Shown: in pieces, positions 11,816 to 23,339 of the stretch
Position numbering within the stretch: position 1 is the first letter of the stretch
Layout of the letters: the number at the start of each line of letters is the position of its first letter
Assembly (NCBI GenBank): GCA_944739405.2
Contig: OX123183.2
Location: forward strand, 94,998,729 to 95,062,728
From: Euclidia mi
Lineage: Eukaryota; Arthropoda; Insecta; Lepidoptera; Erebidae
Direction of reading: 5' to 3'
DNA length: 64,000 nucleotides
Notes under the pieces: model-generated
The model's database searches: none
Seen by the model: the letters and a program-made list of their open reading frames with translations, nothing else
Told to the model about the DNA's origin: nothing
Program-made: the position numbers and the translations under genes

Positions 11816-12022
11816 CTAGAGGACGCCAGCAGCTATGCCTGCATTTTTTTTTAATTTACCCATTTTGGCCGATCCCGTGGGAATTTCGGGAAATCCCTTC
11901 TTAGTGCACCTCTAGGGTCCCCAAGGAATAGATATGCCAAATTTCAGCTTCCTGCGCTCAATAGTTTCGGCTGTAGCGTGTCTGTCAGTCAGTCAGTAAC
12001 GCAAGGATTTTATATATTAAGA
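11816..12022 (-). mobile_element. Non-autonomous Helitron, family H2, copy 1
   Basis: On minus it begins A|TCTTAATATATAAAATCC, continues through TTGCGTTACTGACTGACTGA and ACAGACACGCTACAGCCGAA, and ends with a short CTAG|T terminus. This matches the near-complete copy at 47371-47577. It has no coding capacity. Confidence 0.65.
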
Positions 12023-12118
12023 TAATATTACTATTTGGTACGTAGCATGTAACAGGGTATATCACGCGAAACGCGAAGCGTGCAAATTTCCTGTCTACCA
12101 TAATGGCCTCCACCTTAA

Positions 12119-12404
12119 GGGCAGTTTCAGATTCACGTTTTATACGCGCGTATAAGCTCGTTTTTGGGAGCGCATGTAGGCGCGCCGTTTGGCACACTCG
12201 CAACTCATATGAGCGTTGAAGCGACGAGTCGTGAGAATCCATGTTGACACTGACAAGATGTCACTACTGTTTCGAGCGAACACGCCGAAATATGCCCGTT
12301 TACGCGAGACCGGTTTTTTATACCGCGTAATGTAGTGTGCGTGTAAGCGCGTACGCTAAAACGACCGTAGACGCGCAGGAAAATACGCTAATCTGAAACA
12401 GCCC
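12119..12404. mobile_element. PIF/Harbinger-type MITE, copy 2
   Basis: The left end is GGGCAGTTTCAGATTCACG and the reverse complement of the right end is GGGCTGTTTCAGATTAGCG. TAA occurs on both sides (12116-12118 and 12405-12407). The interior aligns with copy 1, including GTTGACACTGACAAGATGTC and AACGACCGTA. It is 286 bp, against 314 bp for copy 1. Confidence 0.75.
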
Positions 12405-12916
12405 TAATTCATAACCTTAGCTACCTGCGACAAACCGCGAGCATGACGTAATGAATATTGCGTCGCCTATCAAAGCCTTTCAAAGACATTTTACCATGGT
12501 AACCGTGAGCTGTCATGTCATCAGGTTAAATAATATAAATGGGAAGAGCGATTTTGATTATAATATTGAGGTGAATTATTAAGTGTAATGAGGAATGACA
12601 GAGAGCTATTTTCAGAAGTGAAACCGCTTTGGTTACTTGGATAATGATTTTCTGTCTTCGCTTTATATAGATTTTTATAAATAGTAAATTGATAGAATTT
12701 AGAAATGAAATAATTTAGGCACGTGTACCTATTCTTGTGGATCGGTAACACTCCCGCGGCGCCAACCCGTCATCAATATAGTATATAAAAATAGACCAGT
12801 AATATTAATACTCTATTATTATAGTTATTTGCCTACTATGAGCATTGTAAGAATGAATATTAGAAGACAATGAATTTAAATTATTCATTCATATATATTC
12901 GTGTTCTAATTTTTCT

Positions 12917-13169
12917 TTAGTCTGTATTGTCCCACTGCTGGGCAGAGGCCTCCCCCAGATCTTTCCACGCTCTCTTGTCGCCTGCAATCTCAAACCAACT
13001 CTTGTGGTAGGCGTCTAGGTCATCTCACCATCGTTTTCGGGGCCAACCCCGGCGACAACGACCATTTTCTGGCACCCACAGTGTCGAGATTTTCGCCCAA
13101 CGATCCTCATGTATACGGCTGACATGGCCCGCCCAGTTCCATTTAAGGTTAGCAGCCTTTTTCCCACAT
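12917..13169 (-). pseudogene. RTE/BovB-type LINE, C-terminal reverse-transcriptase fragment
   Basis: Translating minus from about 13169 gives KWNWAGHVSRIHEDRWAK, then GRCRRGWPRKRW, an in-frame stop, DDLDAYHKSWFEIAGDK and LGEAFAQQWDNTD before the final stop at 12917-12919. WAGHV..R..D.RW, RGRP..RW.DD and W...A..R..W..L.E...QQW are the hallmark C-terminal blocks of RTE-clade LINE proteins. It is a 5'-truncated dead copy with at least one internal stop and no target duplication identified. Confidence 0.75.
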
Positions 13170-14138
13170 CTTCAACTTTAGTTTTTTATTTTTGTATTAT
13201 TCGTTCATAATCACTTAAATGTAAGTATATAATTAAAAATACATTATATTTATTTTGTATCGTTACTAAATCATATTTTGTACTATCATATTATAACCAT
13301 AATGTTAAAATAACTTGCAAGTGTAAAATGAAAATACTTATAGGTTAATTAATAATAATCAATTGTTTTTTTTTATGGATATATCCCATGGATTTAAGTA
13401 AAAAGAAGGATGATAATCAAATAGTGGATACTTAAGAAACACATTGGCATCAGTCCCATGTGTGTTGGTATATGGGGACGGAGCCCATACATTTTTGCCC
13501 ATAGTCCTTTTCAAAATTCAGTGCTCGCTCTGTTTATGATGGAATGAAAGTTACTCTTTTGAAACGTTACATTGTTACAATTGCTAGATTTGAACAATGT
13601 AACATTCACTTCTTAAAGCAGATTGAAAGCTGAAGCGTTGATAGTTTTGGAATACGGCACTTTTAGATTAGGCTGCATTCAACAAATTCACCACGGACCA
13701 AAGTTCAGACGAACTTTGACTTGAATACAAGCTCCAACACAATATTTGACTGAACTTAGCATTCAGTGCCACTCAGTTACATCCCGCAACAAATAAATAA
13801 TTTTACCGAGGTTAATACTAGCTTCTGTACTCCTTCGTTCTGTAACGAATACAAAAGTCCCATTACATGTAAACTACTGTCTAACGTGGTGGAAATCAAT
13901 ATCCTACTAATACGTAAAAGTTTGTGAGGATAGATGGATGTTTGTCACTGTTTCAAGCTGTTGAACAGATTTTCATGAAATTTTGCAATAACATAGGTTT
14001 CTTATGAGACTAGCACCACCGCGATAACCGATGTGTACCCGAGTGAAGCCATGGTCAGAAACTAGTCGGTACTAAAAATCGAAATTGACTCTGTCTGAGT
14101 ATTTGAACAAAAACTGCAATGAATCCAATAAAAAAAAA
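13170..14138. other. Nothing recognised
   Basis: About 1 kb of AT-rich sequence with no frame or repeat head that I could name. Confidence 0.4.
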
Positions 14139-14300
14139 TACATACATAAACTCATACCTGTTTACCGAAAGGGTAGGCAGAGACTACGGAACGCCATTTG
14201 CAACGAGCCTGACATACCTCTCTTGCTTCATTCACTACCATCAAGTTTCTCATGCATGCTCTTCTGTCAAGGGTACTACTTCTGACCTGTCCTTTTTTAG
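14139..14300 (-). pseudogene. LINE 3'-end fragment (same family as 51665-52135)
   Basis: On minus the end encodes RRACMRNLMVVNEAREVCQ, then CKWRSVVSAYPFGKQV with a following stop, and terminates in a TATG-type tail. This matches the last ~45 residues of the longer fragment at 51665-52135. It is 5'-truncated, leaving only the terminal codons and a short UTR. The clade is not resolved from so short a piece. Confidence 0.65.
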
Positions 14301-14820
14301 GATGAATAAATGGGTAGAGATTACATTTGATCCACAAGGAAGGAGCAAAGAAACAAGTATTTTAATTTACGCTTTGAATTGTCAATTCAAAGCAGAAGAA
14401 ACCGGAAGCTTAACTAGTTTAATATATCCTCTTTACTTTGAGTAAGGGTGTAAGTTCTTAATAAAGAACAGAAATTTTAAACCAGTTGCAGACTTAGTTC
14501 GTTATATAAAAGGTCGATCTATTTTTTTTAAGTAACTTGAGAACAGTTTATTTGTGAGTCGTACTCTTTGTCTGCCGTCGAAAAGACGAGGAGACAATTA
14601 GTTTTTCATCAAGACTTGTAGAATTTCTAATATTACTTTGAAAACTTTGAGACGACAAACTCTACTGTATAACGATTGCTATTATGATAAACAATTAGGA
14701 TCTTGACTCTACCTTCAAAGGATTACTTGTATTAACAAAAAGAGGAATGCTATTAGTTTGAATACCTGTGTGTTTGTAGTCAAAAATTAGTTAATTTTGA
14801 ACTGAAAAATAATGTAATCT
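14301..14820. other. Nothing recognised
   Basis: AT-rich spacer with no supported feature. Confidence 0.4.
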
Positions 14821-15026
14821 TCTGTTTATATAAAATTGTTACGTTACTGACTGATTGACGGACATCGTACAGCCACACCTAACGGGCGCAAGAAGCACAA
14901 ATTTGGCATGTAACATACATTTGAGGGCCGTAGAGGCGGACTTAGGATTTCCCGTAATTCCCACGGGATAGGGAAGACACGATTTACAAAAATGTGAGGT
15001 AGTAGCTGTGGCTTCCTCCAGGTTAT
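14821..15026 (+). mobile_element. Non-autonomous Helitron, family H2, diverged copy 2
   Basis: It carries the family blocks GTTACTGACTGATTGACGG, AAATTTGGCATGTAACATAC and ATTCCCACGGGATAGGG in the same order as 47371-47577. The 3' end reads CTTCCTCCAGG, so the CTAG end has mutated. It is an older copy. Confidence 0.55.
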
Positions 15027-15384
15027 TATATGGCAAAATCTAACAGGCTTAGGACACGTTTTTCTGTATCACGATGAGAAGCCCTATGTGCGGGTCTTCC
15101 TTTCTACTTATTAAAAGTTGAATTAGGTGCACAAAAATTTTGCCCGGTGTGCTCTACTTTCCTTAGTGACGGGATCACGTGAATCTATCACAGAGTACAC
15201 GTGCTATCAAACTCACTAATTATTTAAACAGTTGATTAAACTTTTTACCGCAAAATATGTTTATTTTTAAGACGGTTCTTGCGTTATTCACAAATCTTGT
15301 GTTGCGAAGGACTTTAAAAAAATACATATTAACGGGCACAAAGAATACTTAAACTCGAAACAAAAATTTTTAAACACACAAAGT

Positions 15385-15475
15385 GTTGTCCCGTGTGTGG
15401 ATTGAACTCACAACACGCGGTGTTAAGCGGCTAGGTGACCGCTTAAAGCACCACGCCAACCGTGTATGTAATATT
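15385..15475 (-). mobile_element. Isolated tRNA-like SINE head
   Basis: On minus it reads GGTTGGCGTGGTGCTTTAAG, then a B-box-like GAGTTCAATCC and CGGGACAACAC. It resembles the SINE-A head but with a diverged anticodon-arm region. The body beyond is not recognisable as families A-D. Confidence 0.4.
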
Positions 15476-16145
15476 TGATAGATTTAATTTAAAATACGTA
15501 CAGGGTATCACAAGACCCATCACCAAGGCGAAGCCTAATCGTTTTGGACAGCATGCCAAGTCATACTTAGCAAAAATAAATGATATATGGGAAAGATTTA
15601 TTTAATGGAAGAGATTTCACATTTTTTAAGCCGCATTCAAAAGTGCGCGCGTGCAATGCTCGAAGCACCTACTTATCCATGGGTGCATGCATAGGACATC
15701 TATAGAAAAAATTGGCGGGGTAAATGCATCGATTGTGTAACTAATAAAAATAAAATGTATTGTGACTTTTGAGCCTCAATATCTCCCAAACCAGCAATTT
15801 CCTAGGTATGGTGCCGGAGTGTAAAATGTTCGTAATGATTGGTACAATATTAGATTTCAGTTTTCGTTAAGGGTCTTTTTACAACCTGTATCTATAGGTA
15901 TTTAGGAACAAGATACATATCCATATATCAAACCAGCACATATAATGCTACAACATTCACAAGCAAACAGTATAAAATAGGTTTTCATTACGACTCTTGG
16001 TATATGACCGTGTGGTTGACGGCATAGAATACAAGTGTCACCACCCCCTATCTTCCCGTGGGTGTCGTAAGAGGCGACTGAGGGATAACACGATGCAAAT
16101 ACCATCTTTGCGTAGAGACGGAAAACTCGACATCATATATACGAC
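15476..16145. other. Spacer with a short possible repeat piece
   Basis: A block near 16050-16090 (CCGTGGGTGTCGTAAGAGGC, GACTGAGGGATAAC) resembles an interspersed sequence I recall from moth genomes. Reverse-oriented CCCACGACACCTGTGGGATG near 27912 may be related. The rest is featureless. Confidence 0.3.
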
Positions 16146-16414
16146 TGCCTCGTTGGTCTCGCGGCATAAATGTGCGCGTGGGATCGGGAGGTCCCGTGTT
16201 CGATTCCTGGGTCGGGCAGTGTTATTGGGTTTTTCTGTCACGAAATTCTCAGTAGCAGCACGGAGTCTGGAAATGTGCCCGGTACGGCAATAGGCTCGCC
16301 CCTTATTACGTGGGACTAAAATATATCTGGCGAAGAGTGGGTGTAGAAATACACCTCTGCCTACCCCTTCGGGGGTAAAAGGCGTGACGATATGTATGTA
16401 TGTGTATGTATGTC
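16146..16414 (+). mobile_element. tRNA-derived SINE, family C, copy 2
   Basis: The head is diverged but keeps the B-box GTGTTCGATTCCTGGGTCGG. The body has AGTAGCAGCACGGAGTCTGG and GGCAATAGGCTCGCCCC. The tail is CTCTGCCTACCCCTTCGGGG followed by AAAGGCGTGACGATATG and TATG repeats. The tail is what it shares with the LINE at 51665-52135. Confidence 0.75.
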
Positions 16415-17914
16415 TTGGTATATTTAATTAATTTATATTTGAAATCGAATATGCACGCCCACCAGACAAAAAATACTATTAAATATTTAGTGTGACCCTT
16501 ATAATAAACCCCTTATAATACCCTTATTCTAAATATCAAAATAACATTTACATGTTACTTACTTATCAAATATATGTACATGTGATGTGGGTTTTGACAT
16601 TTTAATATAAAGTTTTATAAATAGACGAATAAACTATTTACGGAGGAGGCAAACCATTGCTAGTTTGATGATAAGTGGCAACTGTTTCTTTGCATGATAG
16701 AGTTAATGCAATCCATTGAACCACATCGGAGCCCTGCCTAAGCTGGCTATAATTAGGGCAAGGCATGATTCTCGGATCCCAACTGGGACAACTCGAAGCT
16801 GATTCGCCATAAATATTGTCCCTAGACAAGAACCGGGACCGACAGCTTTACGTGCTAGCCAATGCACGGTTGCGTTCTGGTGTAAATGCCACGTGCGGTC
16901 ACGCATCTAAGTGGTGACCTGTGCAAGTGTTGCTTAACATGTCCGACCTATTACGAACGGTAAGCCAAGTCACGCTATAAATGCTAAGATGATGATAAAG
17001 ACAGTGAATATGCAGCAGCCAATGAAACGCCAACGATATAGTTAGGCCAGTAGTCTGTATGTGGGTAGTAACTCTTTCAAAGCAGCTCTTCGAGCTAACA
17101 CCGCTAAGACTGTACTACTTAACACATAAAACTCGGTGAATAACATAAAGTAAAATTCAATGAATATTCTACAACTAAAATAAATTAGTTTCATTTTAAT
17201 CTCTCTCGATACCTATGTTTTAAAGCAATAAAGATTAAAGGATTTAAAAATATTACCAACCGTTACAGCGTCTGGAAAAGATTCATTGGAATATTATCTA
17301 CTTAGAGGTTTATGTAGGACTTTTTGGGACCAAACGTTGGTAATTACAATAAATAAAACGCATATAAAAGACGTTTTCTAAACGGACAAAGTGCTTTTAA
17401 CGAATGTTTTAACAGATTAACAAAATTTTTCGTGGATTTATGTACAGATTTTTTAAATAAAAGTGGTAGTCAGCCGTTCGCTATGAAACGATTATTTTGA
17501 ATGGTACCAGAATACTTTATACGAGTAGTGCAAAATTAATTCACCAGTAATGCCAGTATGCCCAACTACGCTTTGAATGCGATATTGATTCTATTTCTAG
17601 AGTTGTTGGTTTTGATTCGAGCTCCGAGGTTTCAATACGAGAACTAGTTGTAATTGCAACTGTACTGCAGAGTGTAGACCTATAAAATCACGCTACTGTT
17701 TGTGAAGTTTTATGCACAGATAAAATATTAAAATAAATTGCCAAAATACAAATACTACGCAACGTAAGCTTAATATATTGATTATTGACTGAATGACACT
17801 GTGTTGTAGAACAAATACATAGTACTAGAGAATCTTAAAGTTATTAACTCGCTTCTGTGTGCTACGGGCATACGGATACAATCATTAAAACAAATAATTA
17901 CTTATTATTCCTAA
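16415..17914. other. Mostly unannotated; one possible old repeat
   Basis: About 16630-16990 contains, on minus, AAAGCTGTCGGTCCCGGTT, which nearly matches AAGCCGTCGGTCCCGGTT at 26937 inside a SINE-B copy, so a shared repeat module is likely. The rest is AT-rich with no feature seen. Confidence 0.3.
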
Positions 17915-18123
17915 CTAGAAGGCGCGCGCAGCTTCGCCCGCACATTATTAGTAATTTAACAATTTCTACCCGATCCCGTGAGAATTTCGGGAAAACCCTT
18001 CTTAGTGCACACCTTTGGTCCCCAAGGAACATACATGCCAAATTTCTCCTACTTGCGCCCGGTAGTTTCGGCTGAAGCGTGTCTGTCAGTCAGTCAGTAA
18101 CGCAAGGATTTTAAATATACAGA
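17915..18123 (-). mobile_element. Non-autonomous Helitron, family H2, copy 3
   Basis: On minus it starts A|TCTGTATATTTAAAATCC and ends GCGGGCGAAGCTGCGCGCG..CTAG|T. The 3' hairpin precedes CTAG as expected. Internal blocks match 47371-47577. Confidence 0.65.
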
Positions 18124-18239
18124 TAATACATGAAGCTTGAAAAATATATTAAAATAAACCAAATACGTAATACCAGTTTTACATTTTTTTTAAGTAACAA
18201 TAGCATAATTATAGGCCGTAAAAAGGAAGTATTTCGTTT

Positions 18240-18495
18240 GACGACCGGTTGGCGCAGCGGGAGTGTAAGCGACTGCTACGCCGAAGGTCGCGGGTTCGAT
18301 TCCCGCTCAAGTCAAACATTTGTGTACATGAACATGGATGTTTGTCTTGGTCTGTGTGTTTCTTTGTATAATATGTTTGTATTTACAAATATAAAAGTAT
18401 ATGTATATGTAAGTATGTTTATCCATTATCTAGTACCCATAACACAAGCTCTGCTTAGCTTGAGACTAGATGGTGATGTGTGTATGTGGTAGAAT
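18240..18495 (+). mobile_element. tRNA-derived SINE, family A, copy 2
   Basis: Complete head GACGACCGGTTGGCGCAGCG, B-box GGGTTCGATTCC, body with CATGAACATGGATGTTTGTC and CCATTATCTAGTACCCATAA, 3' end GATGGTGATGTGTGTATGTG. Length is about 256 bp. It is the clearest reference copy for the family in this window. Confidence 0.8.
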
Positions 18496-19277
18496 ATGAT
18501 ATGATAATAAGCAACTGCTAGTGGACCTCGATCGAACAAGGGATGTTTGTGTCCCCGAGCACATAATCAATTCTCACGACGCTTCTATTTCTAAGCATCT
18601 TTGATAGTTTAATTAATGCCACTTCAGTGCCAAATCCTGATACAAAGGCTTGGCAAAGACGCAACAACAGCAAAAAACAAGGTTAAGTAAATTTATCATT
18701 GGCAATGTTACACTGTACTGCGTCTGAAGTTAAGTATGAGTTGCTTCCTACATTAACCGCGAGCAGAGGATTACATAAGAACTCATATTGTTATCGAAAC
18801 TGCTCCGCAGTGTGAGGTTCAGATATAGGTCATGAGGTTTAAGTAATTCTAATAAATCCGCAGCAAATTTTCATGGACTATGTTTCTTGGCGAGACGTGC
18901 CGTCGCCAGTGTGACCCGACTTGGCTCCCATTCGGTATTCGCATTGATAAAGTATTTATCCCAGAAACTTAAAATCGTATAGGACAGGATTTGCGCTGCA
19001 TTGTTTTGGCAAACATCTGTATTGAAATGAAATGGTTTGTAGAACATTTTGAACATAAATAACTCACATAAATTACTTATATGAATACTGCATTGACATT
19101 TGCATTTTGAAAATACATACATATACCTAAGTATTTGATTTAATAAAACACAATATTTTTATTACATACGTTCCTATCAAAGAGAGCTTTATTATTGATA
19201 TGTTTTTAATAGGTTTTCGCTACGCAGTCTGGAATATTATCAATATACTTTTTCTAAGGCAGTCAATTTTCAATAAA
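18496..19277. other. Nothing recognised
   Basis: AT-rich spacer between two SINEs with no supported feature. Confidence 0.4.
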
Positions 19278-19530
19278 GGCGATAGTCTAGTGGTGTACGT
19301 AACGGACTGCAGAGACGATGGTCTCGGGTTCGATCCCCAGGTACCTACCTCAGGCACACACCTCCGACTTTTCGAAGTTATGTATGTATTAAAAAAATTA
19401 ATAATGTACCCGGTAGATGTCAATAGGCTCGCCCCCTATTACATTGGGACCGAAACATAAATGGCGAAATGTGGGTGTGTAATACACCTCTGCCTACCCC
19501 TTCGGGGAGAAAGGCGTCAAGTTATGTCAA
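19278..19530 (+). mobile_element. tRNA-derived SINE, family D (mosaic B head, C body), copy 1
   Basis: The head (GGCGATAGTCTAGTGGTG, B-box GGGTTCGATCC, then CCGACTTTTCGAAGTTATGT) resembles SINE-B. The body and tail (AATAGGCTCGCCCCCTATTA, CTCTGCCTACCCCTTCGGGG) belong to SINE-C. A second copy with the same junction at 60261-60532 shows it is a real family and not a chance recombinant. Confidence 0.75.
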
Positions 19531-20278
19531 TTTTCAATAAAACTCATGGCATACACTACTAGCTATAAACATAACGACCGCTATTGAAAATATAGGCAAC
19601 AAAAACAGGCATGTGGACCACTCTTTGTTAATCTTGTGGTCTAGTTCGCCGGATAGTGTATTTGTTTAAGCCGCACACGTATTTTATTTCGTTAAAAACG
19701 ATGTTACATCGAATGTTGTATAGAATTTTCTTTTATAAAATATAACATCATTGTTTTGGTGTTTTCCTACCTTTGTTAGTTTATTTATTTTGTACACTTT
19801 TGTTAACTTAAATAACGTAATTTTTACGTATTTTTCTTTTATGTATGTACTAGAAACAGATTTCGTAGCTTGTTGTAATCTGGGAAATCTGTTTAGGATG
19901 TTTAAGTCGAGATAAGTATACTACCTACTCAATATTAGCTAGGTACTAGAATCATCTCTACGGCGACAAAACAACAATGACTTATGAGTTATTAGTACAC
20001 ATATTGGATTGCCATACGTTAAAACAAAGCAAAAAGGAAGAATAATATCATAACACCACCCTAAATAACCCTTTGCTAATTTACTTTTTGCGTTGACTTA
20101 GTAATGATTTTTGTGCTACTTGCATCATTCTATTTTGGTGAAAACTTAAACAATGAGTCTTCCACTAGCCTTCAAAGACAAGTTTAAACATGAGAGTATG
20201 TATGACTACCGATAAAACAGTATACGCACTAAGAACCGACAGCAACGCTCCATACTTACCCTTATTCTTAGGTATAAA
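19531..20278. other. Nothing recognised
   Basis: AT-rich spacer with no supported feature. Confidence 0.4.
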
Positions 20279-20378
20279 CGAGAGAGATATGTCAGGATCG
20301 TTGCAAATGGCGTTCCGTAGTCTCTGCCTACCCCTCCGGGAAACAGGCGTCTATGTATGTATGTAGGTATGTATGTAA
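20279..20378 (+). pseudogene. LINE 3'-end fragment (family of 51665-52135)
   Basis: Plus-strand sequence reads through GATCGTTGCAAATGGCGTTC and GTAGTCTCTGCCTACCCC to AACAGGCGTCTATGTATG and TATG repeats. It encodes only the terminal ~25 residues of the LINE protein (CKW.SVVSAYP.GKQ), so it is an extremely 5'-truncated copy. Confidence 0.6.
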
Positions 20379-23339
20379 GCGAGATTTGTTGTCCGTCATG
20401 AATGCTGGGTTTCACCTAAGATAAAGATCATTATGTTCTTAAAGTTACATTGGTCGAACTCGATAGTGTGTGCACAACGGTTAGCTGTCTAGAGGCTCAT
20501 CATTCAGTGTCTGTTGACTGAACTTCATTGATTTATGAACGTTTTATAGAAATTGTATCGAGCACTTACGTGAGATTTTGAAATACAATGAGATTTTGAA
20601 ATATTGAATATATGGTTGGCTGTGTTGACTAGGCTAACTATAGTCTTGCTCTATTTCTAGGAACTGTCGTCTTAGTTTCGTCTTTTCAACTACGTACACA
20701 AATCACATACCCTAATTTCGATTAAATAGAAAAAATAATGTTACTAACTTACGCTCCCAAGGCCATTTCAAGTAGAAAAAGATGAATCCCTTATACCTCT
20801 GCTATATACTGAAAACAAAACGCTACATTGGAATACATACCTGATTATGTCATCAGTTGAACATAATAGATATTAAATTTCAACAAACATATTGAATGAA
20901 ACTTTAAGCATTATAGTCTCAAATTCGTTACAGTATTAATGGAGTATCAAATAACTACAGCAAATTTGAAAACCTGTATCAGCAAATTTTACTATAATAT
21001 TATTATATAATTTTAACAGGCCCACAGAACGTTAGCATCCAGCCATTTTCGCCGAGGTAATTTAGCCGAACTGTTTTCAAATAATAGGTATTCCAAAGTG
21101 AACATAAGCCAAGCTTAAGCCAAACTGTTTGGTTAAATTAAATTACATCGTACTATGTGACACGATCCCGTATTGGCGATATATAAACCAATTTGTTGGC
21201 AACCAATAAAGCCAACACATTGGTCTAAAAGCCCGGCTTGTAAACACAGCCTTTGATTTATCACCTAAGAAAAAAGGTTTATGAGATATTTGCGGGATAA
21301 TCCGCATTATTCTTAAAAGATCATGTGTTTCTACTACGCTGGTAAACTCGAAAGTATTTGAAGATCGGTGGAGGTTTGTTAAGTGGTAACGTTGTTTGCT
21401 ATAGCGTAGCTTATAACATACTTGTTATACTTATACTGTTGCACATATGAGATATCCTATGTGCAGCAGAATATGTTGTCGTGATATCCGTTTCCTACTA
21501 CCACACGGTCGTGGGCAGAAGCTAGGTGCAAGAAATTACCTAAGTGGCAATTGGAATAGCAAAACGTAACCTTGAAGTTCTTATGGGGATGACAAACAAA
21601 CACAGAAAATTCTATTCAAGTCACTCATGTATTTGCTACGAGTGCTTTATTGGCACCAAGAATTTGTTGACCTTTTTGTGCGGAACTTTTTTATGTAGTA
21701 GGTATTGGCGTACGTCATTCCTTTTAGTACCTACGGAGTGGTGATAAGGTGCTTTTGTGTATGATATCTTGATATCGGTTGTTTATGACATGATATGTAA
21801 ATAAGAGTTCGTAGGCAGAGAGGAGCGAACGATGAGGTCATAGATAAATTATCTTTTGTTTTTATGAGTGTTGTTTTTTTATAAAGTAGGCCTGAGTTTT
21901 TGCTTTAGGTACGCTTTAATATGTAAAATTAAGAAGTAAAGAAAACTGATCGGGCGAGTATGAATTATTGACACAGTTAAATTTTACAACGAGAAGGTTC
22001 GTAGAAAGTTTATAATATTAATATTTTTCCATTAATGTAATATAAATAGATTTAATAATGTGAGTAAAACATTCTTGAAGTAAGTTGTCAATGACAATGA
22101 CTCTTAAAATGTGCTTTTACAAGAAAATTTAACTAATATAGCTAACAATCAGATTAAATTTTGACCTCTGCTAGGTGTCATTTAGCATTTGTCCCTTTCA
22201 AATAACGTTATGCCAGTGGTGCAAAAATGTATAAATAAAACAGGATATATAGTTTCCTTCGGTTCATAAATAGACGACGTTATATTGAGATGATAGGTGG
22301 CGTTTGACGGTAAGGAAGATTTATACTTTACCTGTATATGACGTTGAGCCATGCACGTACTGCAGAATATAAATATATTCAGTAATAGCTTACCTGCAAC
22401 AAACATGGAAACATCGTTAATAAAGTATGAGGTTGGAGCATTTTATACAGTTTGTTGGCTTAGCGTAAAAATATAGGAGAGTAAGTAATTTTATATTGAA
22501 ACTTCATTTAGTTTCAAATTTCGGGATTTGTTCCTCGTGCCTTTACCAGTACAACCGTGATTGTGAAGCTTGCGACCATGCCCAAATAGTGTATACTCGA
22601 ATCAAAGGTACGTGGTATATTGAAAGAAAATTTAAAACTAATTTAAATGGCCGAGAAAGTTTAAAAACCTAAGTAAGCTATTTCAGGTATGAATAAAACT
22701 GTCAAAGATCTCTTGTTCCAGAGATTCTCAGATTCTTAAATACTTGAATAATGAGCGATATTTTAGACAGTAAACATAATATGTAGCCTACGTGACCGAG
22801 ATTAGTTTCTATGAAGCTAATGAAAGCTTGAAAATTACCGGTAGCGCAGTCGCCGGAACATAATCCATCCAAATTCAGTAACCAGCCGTATTGAGTTTAA
22901 CTGCAGACCCCAATACGCTTGGGAAAAGGCTAACATGATGATTACGGAACTAATTAAAACCTTTTGATTGTGCCACTCATCAAGTTGGAGGCAAGGGTCC
23001 ACGATTTATAGCGGGTTTGAACAATTTGCGGGATGTTAAGGCCCGTAATCTGACAGATGCAACCGCTGATGTGTTCATCGTAAGAAGCTGAACGACTTGA
23101 TATGACAATGAAGTAACTCACTAAAACAAAACAAAAACTCATGTTGAAAATATTAGGTATTTTTTAAGTCTTTTTAATACGTAACTATAAGTGAGCAAAT
23201 CTTTCAAATATGCTAAGACATCGCACACAAGGCCAACTAATTCTAAACTAGGTAGAGCTTGTAATATGGTAACCAAACCAGTTGGCTGAGAAACAGACTA
23301 ATGTAGTTTAAAATATGTGCTGGGTACGAGTTCAATTAA
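20379..23339. other. 3 kb without recognised elements
   Basis: AT-rich. Around 22860-22935 the sequence ends AAAAGGCTAACATGATGAT, like the tail of the SINE at 26813-27164, so an eroded SINE may be present. The small minus-strand frames at 22182-22406 and 22954-23142 have no family motif. Confidence 0.4.

Noticed and set aside
18240..18315. Genuine tRNA genes at the SINE heads (18240, 25388, 28745, 37375)
   Set aside because: Each tRNA-like head continues into the SINE body with no discriminator/terminator boundary and occurs in several dispersed copies.
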